Shown piece by piece: positions 1 through 4,747 of a stretch of DNA of 8,914 nt. This DNA comes from CAYWHE01 sp964458125. GTDB taxonomy: Bacteria > Bacteroidota > Bacteroidia > AKYH767-A > OLB10. The stretch lies in assembly GCA_964458125.1 (NCBI GenBank), contig CAYWHE010000176.1, positions 1-8,914 of the forward strand, written 5' to 3'. Positions within the stretch are counted from its first letter, which is position 1. Each line of letters opens with the position of its first letter. The position numbers and the translations under genes were made by a program. The notes beneath the pieces are model-generated. The model was given only the letters and a program-made list of their open reading frames with translations. It ran no database searches and had not been told where the DNA came from.

Positions 1-1242
1 CCTGTGATCCGCGCGTAATCCCGGATTCAGCGTTTCGGCCTGAACGCCGTTGCCGGAAACCTGCCAGCCGGGCAGCACCTGCTGGTTCAGTCCGAAGAAA
101 CAGGCGTTCTGAAAACAGTTGAACCCGGCTTCCCGGGTTTCAGTGGCCTTGCCTGACCGTAAATGAACGGCATTGTGACCGCGGTCCAGAACCAGGCCTC
201 CTCCAAACACACCATCCAGTTCGGAACCATAGGTTCCGGGTTTGAATTCGATCAGCGGAATGGATGCCGGCTGGGCGCTCCCTTCAATTCGTATATGGGT
301 TCCTGTTATACTTCCTCCCTCGACCACCAGATGGCCCTTTACCGATGAGTAGGGTTCCAGCACCAGCCCGTTGAACTGGTTGTTGTTTCCCGACTCCACG
401 CGGAGGCCATAGTCGAATCCTCCGCCGGAAATGGCGCCGTGGTTAAACTGGTTGGAATTGACGAAAGAGGAATTGTCCTGGACCAGGTGTATGCCTGTTT
501 TGGCATGGCGGATGCGGATATCCTCAAACGTACAGTAAGTGATTCCGCCGTTATTGGTTGCCGACAACCGGAGGGCCGTGCCATCGGTGAACCCTGAAAT
601 CAATATGCCGGTTAACCTGCAACTTTCGATGATGGAGCCGTTTGCTTCCAGGAGAATGCCGCCGGCGGCGCCGGAATTATTTTCATTATACACGACCAGG
701 TTGCCGAGCCCGGCGCCGGCGCCCGTTATTCGTATAGCAATACCGTTTCCCGCATACTTAATGACGGAACCGTTGAAAGGCGTTCCCGTCATCGTACTGC
801 CGGTTCCGTAGCCCTCCAGCCATACGCCGGCCGGAATCGTAATGGTACCGGTTGTTTTGAAAATGCCGTACGGAATGCACAGGTGCCCCCCCAGGTATGC
901 TGCGCTGTCAACGGCTTTCTGGATGGCAGCGGTATTGTCCGTTGTGCCGTCGGCTTTCGCCCCGAAATCGGTTATGCAAAGGGAAGACCTGCCGCCGGAC
1001 AGGACAGCCGGAGCCTGCCAGCTCGCCGTGCCGGCGCTGTCGGTTACCAGTATGTAACCTTCCTTCGCGCCTTCCCGGATCCTGATTTTGCCGTTGACGT
1101 CAAGCGCCTCGGTCGGACTCATGGTATTGACGCCGATTTTGCCCTGCTGGGCAAACAGGCATGTCGTCACCGGCAACAGGCCTGTCCATAAAATCAGTAT
1201 TAGCTTTTTTCTGTGGAAGAAGTGTTGATGGAATTGCATCAT
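1..1242 (-). CDS. Secreted pectate-lyase-fold (right-handed beta-helix) protein with tail-fibre-like stalk motif, 3'-truncated by window edge
   Basis: The frame is open for 414 codons from ATG at 1242 to the window edge, so the C-terminus is missing. Residues 1-31 look like a signal peptide: H/R/K-rich start, hydrophobic LILILWTGLL, then L-F-A before Q32. Residues 34-76 (KIGVNTMSPTEALDVNGKIR, then GYILVTDSAGTASWQ) match the 'GIGT-P...LdVnG...G-vLtsD-nG-a-W' module common in Bacteroidota surface proteins and tail-fibre-like stalks. From residue 92, DFGAKADGTTDNTAAIQKAV followed by GG-x-L-C-I-P-x-G is the classic opening of the pectate-lyase superfamily domain (Pfam Pectate_lyase_3). The rest has short beta-strand, N/G-rich turns typical of a beta-helix. 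No catalytic residues can be assigned. The start lies 25 bp after the upstream stop; a second in-frame ATG at 1239 is equally possible. No strong Shine-Dalgarno is seen. Probably cotranscribed with the 509-residue gene. Substrate unknown. Confidence 0.88.
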   Translation of the reverse strand, partial: MMQFHQHFFHRKKLILILWTGLLPVTTCLFAQQGKIGVNTMSPTEALDVNGKIRIREGAKEGYILVTDSAGTASWQAPAVLSGGRSSLCITDFGAKADGTTDNTAAIQKAVDSAAYLGGHLCIPYGIFKTTGTITIPAGVWLEGYGTGSTMTGTPFNGSVIKYAGNGIAIRITGAGAGLGNLVVYNENNSGAAGGILLEANGSIIESCRLTGILISGFTDGTALRLSATNNGGITYCTFEDIRIRHAKTGIHLVQDNSSFVNSNQFNHGAISGGGFDYGLRVESGNNNQFNGLVLEPYSSVKGHLVVEGGSITGTHIRIEGSAQPASIPLIEFKPGTYGSELDGVFGGGLVLDRGHNAVHLRSGKATETREAGFNCFQNACFFGLNQQVLPGWQVSGNGVQAETLNPGLRADHR

Positions 1243-1267
1243 GATATGGATTGTTCCCGGAGAATAG

Positions 1268-2797
1268 CTACTCCAGGATAATTTTTCCTGCCTTAATGAG
1301 CTCGTCACTGGTGTACATGCGATACGCATAAAATCCCGGCACTAACGAACCTCTCCTGAATTCATACAGGTGGTCGTCCTGGGGATTCATTGCGGATAAC
1401 CGGTTTTTATAGACCGTTTTGCCTGTTGCATCTGTCAATTCAAATGTCAGCTCCTCCGGCAGTATTTGTCCCGCCCGGACCTGCATGATGGCCATATCCC
1501 GCACCGGGTTCGGATAAAAATTTACCCGGATATCCTCCACCGGTTCAATAAATACTTTTACCGCCTCCGTATATCCCATTGAACTGTCCCCGTACATGGG
1601 CAGCAAGCGGTACCAGGAATATCCGTTCAACGGCGCCGGATCCCGAAGTTCATAAATCAGGGAGCCCTGTTTTTGTTTATATGCTACGGGTTGATCAACG
1701 GGACTGAAAGAAACGGCATCAGCGCTTCGCTCAATCCGGTAATGATCCGCTTTCGGGTTGGTTACAAACCAGCGGGTAATCACCTGATTTTGTACCAGCG
1801 GGAAGGCTGTAAAGGTAAGTTCGGTTTGCTCCGTCTCCGGTTCCAGGGATGCCAGCGAAAACACTTTGTTGCCGGCAGGAGTGAGGCAGGCAGGAAGTAT
1901 TTCCTGACGCTGATAGTAGGGCAGGGGTTGCCAGTTCCCGGAACCTGCATCGGGTGAAATGACCCGGTATTGCTCCGGGTTTACGGTGTCCCCCTCATCA
2001 GGTGAATAGGAAAAACGAAGGTGAACCATCACGGTACTGTCTTCACTTTCCACCACCCAGTAACGTCTTACTACATCGGAAAAGGATTTTGCACGGCTGG
2101 CATTCAGCGGGGTAATGCGGATATTCCGGCCGGCGGGCAAAGGTTCCAGTGACGAATTGGTCGCATAGGTGGAGAAAAGCAGGCTGGCGCCTGCCGTATC
2201 GGGAAGTTCAAACCAAAGCGGTATACGTTCACCCGATTCTGTTCCAAATGGAATGGTACGAAGTCCCTGCTCCGGTCCCGTTTTACAGGAAACGGCCGAA
2301 CCCGGAGGCTGTTCTGCAATAATATGCCCCGCCTGAAATTGCAGGGCATCCCGGGAGGGTCTGGTCAGCGTTAGGGTAAATCCGTTAAGGAATAACCGGT
2401 GATCCGCCAAATTCAGCTGACCGCCGCAGGTTATATGCTGCATGAGCCTGGTGCTTCCGGAATCCGGGAAAGACAGATTGAAAAAAACCGTGATACTGTC
2501 ACCCCCGATGGCATGAAGCGGTCCTTTAAAACAAACTTCCCCGGTGGATTTCCGGAAGAGCCTGCCGCCGGTTTGGTTGCTCCAGTTCCCGGTGACCATC
2601 AGGCAACCTTCATTCATCAGCCGGCTTCCCCCCTGAAACGAAACATCACCTGAAACGAACAGCGATGCGCTGTCCGTTATGCGTATAGAGCCGCCGTTAC
2701 TCATCAGGCCCTGGCCGCTGAGCCGGGTGATTTCAGTCAGCAGCAGAAACAGGACGAGCGGGATACGGATGAATAATCTGGCCGGCATGTTTTTCAT
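1268..2797 (-). CDS. T9SS-secreted beta-rich protein with fibronectin-III-like and C-terminal sorting domains (509 aa)
   Basis: Residues 1-29 form a signal peptide (basic start, hydrophobic IPLVLFLLL, likely cleavage near S-G-Q). Residues 30-145 are short amphipathic strands with G/N turns (GGSIRI, SLFVSGDVSF, CLMVTGNW, RLFLNGFTLTL), as in beta-solenoid proteins of Bacteroidota whose N-termini describe no known enzyme. Residues about 327-417 resemble the fibronectin-III-like domain often found before the sorting domain: W near 343, HYRIERSAD at 352-360, F364, then Y382 and a Y-R-L motif at 396-398. Residues about 424-509 are the T9SS sorting domain: FYPNPVRD at 427-434, ELTDATGKTVY, PGFYAYRM, ending in KIILE. 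In this system the domain is normally recognised at the outer membrane and removed or used for surface anchoring. Function is not recognisable. It is first in a probable two-gene operon with the beta-helix gene. M4 (2788) is an alternative start, but the first ATG gives the better basic N-region. Confidence 0.9.
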   Translation of the reverse strand: MKNMPARLFIRIPLVLFLLLTEITRLSGQGLMSNGGSIRITDSASLFVSGDVSFQGGSRLMNEGCLMVTGNWSNQTGGRLFRKSTGEVCFKGPLHAIGGDSITVFFNLSFPDSGSTRLMQHITCGGQLNLADHRLFLNGFTLTLTRPSRDALQFQAGHIIAEQPPGSAVSCKTGPEQGLRTIPFGTESGERIPLWFELPDTAGASLLFSTYATNSSLEPLPAGRNIRITPLNASRAKSFSDVVRRYWVVESEDSTVMVHLRFSYSPDEGDTVNPEQYRVISPDAGSGNWQPLPYYQRQEILPACLTPAGNKVFSLASLEPETEQTELTFTAFPLVQNQVITRWFVTNPKADHYRIERSADAVSFSPVDQPVAYKQKQGSLIYELRDPAPLNGYSWYRLLPMYGDSSMGYTEAVKVFIEPVEDIRVNFYPNPVRDMAIMQVRAGQILPEELTFELTDATGKTVYKNRLSAMNPQDDHLYEFRRGSLVPGFYAYRMYTSDELIKAGKIILE

Positions 2798-2833
2798 GAA
2801 CAGAGTACATACTCATTTTCATGGTAAAGGGTT

Positions 2834-2979
2834 ACATGAGCAGGTGGTATCGTTAAGGGTTGAAATTCACGTTCCGGGGCATGCCTGATCAAATGCTTCA
2901 GGCTCTCCCGTATGTTAGGTCAGCAGATAACATGCTGAACATTAACATGTAGAAAAGCTCATTTCCAGCCTGCTCATGT
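2834..2979. repeat. Inverted repeat A, 11-bp perfect arms 124 bp apart
   Basis: The left arm ACATGAGCAGG (2834-2844) is the exact reverse complement of the right arm CCTGCTCATGT (2969-2979). In RNA the pairing could extend inward by one G-U pair and, past a mismatch, one more G-C pair. In a 336-bp region a perfect 11-bp pair is unlikely by chance (roughly 1 in 75 from counting possible pairs under equal base use). Possible roles are paired operators, a long-range RNA stem in an untranslated leader, or ends of an invertible segment; the sequence alone does not decide. Confidence 0.75.
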
Positions 2980-3004
2980 CCTGAATTTTCCTGTTCAGCA
3001 TATT
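2929..3004. repeat. Inverted repeat B, 10-bp perfect core extending to 13 bp with one mismatch
   Basis: The core arms are ATGCTGAACA (2932-2941) and TGTTCAGCAT (2992-3001), exact reverse complements. Adding AAC before and ATT after gives 13-bp arms with one mismatch. The left arm lies inside the span of inverted repeat A and the right arm outside it, so the two repeats interleave. The right arm ends just before the possible -33 element of the rightward promoter, which would be a suitable place for an activator or repressor site. Confidence 0.75.
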
Positions 3005-3031
3005 TTATTTCAGCCGGGCGGATGAAGCGGT

Positions 3032-3039
3032 TAGTTTTG
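3032..3039 (+). promoter_or_regulatory. Candidate Bacteroidota-type -7 promoter box for the rightward operon
   Basis: TAGTTTTG fits the Bacteroidota -7 consensus TAnnTTTG exactly. TTTC at 3008-3011, with a 20-bp spacer, matches three of four bases of the -33 TTTG. It would give a leader of roughly 85-90 nt before the ATG at 3134. An 8-bp match with two free positions is weak evidence, so this is only a candidate. Confidence 0.3.
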
Positions 3040-3064
3040 ATGCATCAATAAAGCCCCGGACGGC

Positions 3065-3076
3065 CTGAACATGTTC
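3065..3076. promoter_or_regulatory. Palindrome GAACATGTTC with a CTGAACA motif, possible operator
   Basis: GAACATGTTC (3067-3076) is a perfect 10-bp palindrome. It begins inside CTGAACA (3065-3071), which also occurs at 2935-2941 and, on the other strand, at 2992-2998. The palindrome is downstream of the candidate -7 box, where a bound repressor could block transcription. The binding protein is unknown and the regulatory role is inference. Confidence 0.35.
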
Positions 3077-3133
3077 CGGCAGGATAACCGGAGGCAACAT
3101 TCAACCCGGCTCACCTGATTAAAAAAGGTATTC

Positions 3134-4747
3134 ATGAAAAAAACAGTACTGTTTATATTCACCCTGCTGACTTGCGCATCCGTCATGGCACAAACCCTGC
3201 TCAACCGTCAATGGATGGCCTTTCATAACGGGGCCTTGTCGAATCATGATTATGGCAAAGCCCTGGTGGCCGGACCGAATGGATTCGTATATGTAACCGG
3301 ACGAAGTTTTGAAAATAACGTGACCGGCAGCCTGGCAACGGTTTGTTACAATTCCGGCGGAACCATGGTCTGGACAGATTTTTATAAAGGACCGATTGTA
3401 ACGGCCATCAATGAAGGCAGGGATATATGCCTCGATCCTTTCGGAAATGTACTGGTGACCGGAACAGTTGCCTTTAATGACGGTGATTTTGCCATTCTAA
3501 AATTCAACAGCGCCGGCCGCCTTTGGGCCAAAGACAAGGAGCCATACTGGTTCGGATCAGGAACCGATGAAGCCAGGGAGATTGCCTGTGATGCAGCGGG
3601 CAATATCTATTGCACGGCTTCCATTCAGTCGTTGTCAGGAAATTTACAGGATCTTTACCTGCTGAAATGCGACAGCAGCGGAAACGATAGCTGGAGCATT
3701 GATTATTCCAGCGCCAGCGGGGATGACTGGGCGGAAGGAATGGCCATCGCACCTGACGGGCACAGTTTTGCCATAACCAGTTCCTATAATTTTTTCGGTT
3801 CGGCAACTTACGATATGCAGACCCTGCATCATGATTCATCCGGTAACCAGCAATGGATTTCAAATTATAATTTTCAAAGCGGCCTGAGTGAAGATTACCC
3901 GAAGGACATTCAGTGTGATGCCGGATATAACACCTGGGTTTGCGGTGCCGCTGATGCCGGTACACAGACGGATATGGCAGCGATAAAGCAGAATATTTTT
4001 GGTACTAAATTATGGGAGGTTACCTATAATGGTTCCGCCAACGGGCAGGATACGGCCATTGCCATTGCCTCACTTCCCAACAATCTTACCGTGGTCACCG
4101 GTAAAACAGAAGAACTCATTAACGGATCGGTACATTTTGCCATCACCACACAGCTAATCGATTCAGGAACTGTTTTATGGACACGTCAGTACGTTGGTGA
4201 TTCATTGGATGCCATTCCAACGGCCATGCAGACAGACAGCTCCGGCAACATATACATCTGCGGCTCTTATCAGACCGGCACTGGCAGTAACGGTGTGGTG
4301 CTTGTATACGATACGGCCGGTATACTGTCCGCATACGATGAATACAACGGTACGGCCGGTCTCCATGATTACTTCAACGATATTGATGTAGACGCTAACG
4401 GTACCCTTTATGTGACCGGGCAGAGCCAGACCAGTGCAGGAAATTCCGATATGGTGACTATCCGTTACGGAACAGCCGTTCAGCAGGTAACAGAACATCC
4501 GGTTTTCGCAGGTGACGTATTGGTTTATCCCAATCCGGCCGGATCCGCTTCGGGTTTTTATTATGACGGGAATGACATGACTGGCTGGGAAATACTGGAT
4601 ACGACAGGTAAGCTTGTGACTTCCGGTTATGCTGCCGGGTCCGGAGGATACCACCGGGTTAACCTGGAGCATATTCAGGCGGGTCTGTATTTTCTGAAAA
4701 TTAACACGGTCAACAGGAGTATCACCAGGAAATTATTAAGGATATGA
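3134..4747 (+). CDS. T9SS-secreted protein with eight propeller-like repeats (537 aa)
   Basis: Residues 1-19 are a clear signal peptide (MKKTVLFIFTLLTCASVMA, then Q20). Eight repeats follow, each with a D-x-x-G-N-x-Y-V-T-G-like strand, at about residues 47, 101, 153, 207, 262, 312, 368 and 419; examples are DPFGNVLVTG, DSSGNIYICG and DANGTLYVTG. Several are followed by strands such as DFAILKFNSAGRLW or DMAAIKQNIFGTKLW. The spacing of 50-56 residues suggests a beta-propeller of the SBBP/delta-60-repeat kind. Residues about 455-537 are the T9SS sorting domain: VYPNPAG at 464-470, EILDTTGKLV, QAGLYFLKI, ending in KLLRI. No catalytic motif is seen, so a binding or adhesive surface role is inferred. 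The start has a good signal peptide and a weak purine-rich ribosome site. The stop overlaps the next start by 4 bp, pointing to translational coupling. Confidence 0.92.
   Translation: MKKTVLFIFTLLTCASVMAQTLLNRQWMAFHNGALSNHDYGKALVAGPNGFVYVTGRSFENNVTGSLATVCYNSGGTMVWTDFYKGPIVTAINEGRDICLDPFGNVLVTGTVAFNDGDFAILKFNSAGRLWAKDKEPYWFGSGTDEAREIACDAAGNIYCTASIQSLSGNLQDLYLLKCDSSGNDSWSIDYSSASGDDWAEGMAIAPDGHSFAITSSYNFFGSATYDMQTLHHDSSGNQQWISNYNFQSGLSEDYPKDIQCDAGYNTWVCGAADAGTQTDMAAIKQNIFGTKLWEVTYNGSANGQDTAIAIASLPNNLTVVTGKTEELINGSVHFAITTQLIDSGTVLWTRQYVGDSLDAIPTAMQTDSSGNIYICGSYQTGTGSNGVVLVYDTAGILSAYDEYNGTAGLHDYFNDIDVDANGTLYVTGQSQTSAGNSDMVTIRYGTAVQQVTEHPVFAGDVLVYPNPAGSASGFYYDGNDMTGWEILDTTGKLVTSGYAAGSGGYHRVNLEHIQAGLYFLKINTVNRSITRKLLRI

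Larger units (their letters stand above)
2798..3133. promoter_or_regulatory. Divergent intergenic control region (336 bp)
   Basis: This stretch separates the two leftward genes from the two rightward genes, so both promoters should lie here. No open frame looks coding. It holds two interleaved perfect inverted repeats, three copies of CTGAACA and a 10-bp palindrome, each listed separately. A short hairpin, CAGCA (2921-2925) with TGCTG (2933-2937), overlaps one arm. A direct repeat TAACATG occurs at 2928-2934 and 2943-2949. The rightward start at 3134 is preceded by AAAAAAGG ending 5 bp before the ATG, a weak ribosome-binding site. I could not find a convincing -7 box for the leftward operon. 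Confidence 0.7.

Noticed and set aside
883..1191. 102-codon open frame on the plus strand
   Set aside because: It overlaps the start of the beta-helix gene on the opposite strand, where the minus frame shows a signal peptide and a clear pectate-lyase motif.
3504..3965. 153-codon open frame on the minus strand
   Set aside because: It is antisense to the repeat array of the 537-residue gene. The residue mix, rich in R, C, H and W, is typical of an antisense shadow.
3272..4441. Possible CRISPR or DNA tandem repeat within the 537-residue gene
   Set aside because: The periodicity is at the protein level, with diverged codons. There are no identical DNA repeats with spacers.
4202..4672. 156-codon open frame on the minus strand
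   Set aside because: It is antisense to the C-terminal part of the 537-residue gene, including its sorting domain, with no independent evidence of coding.
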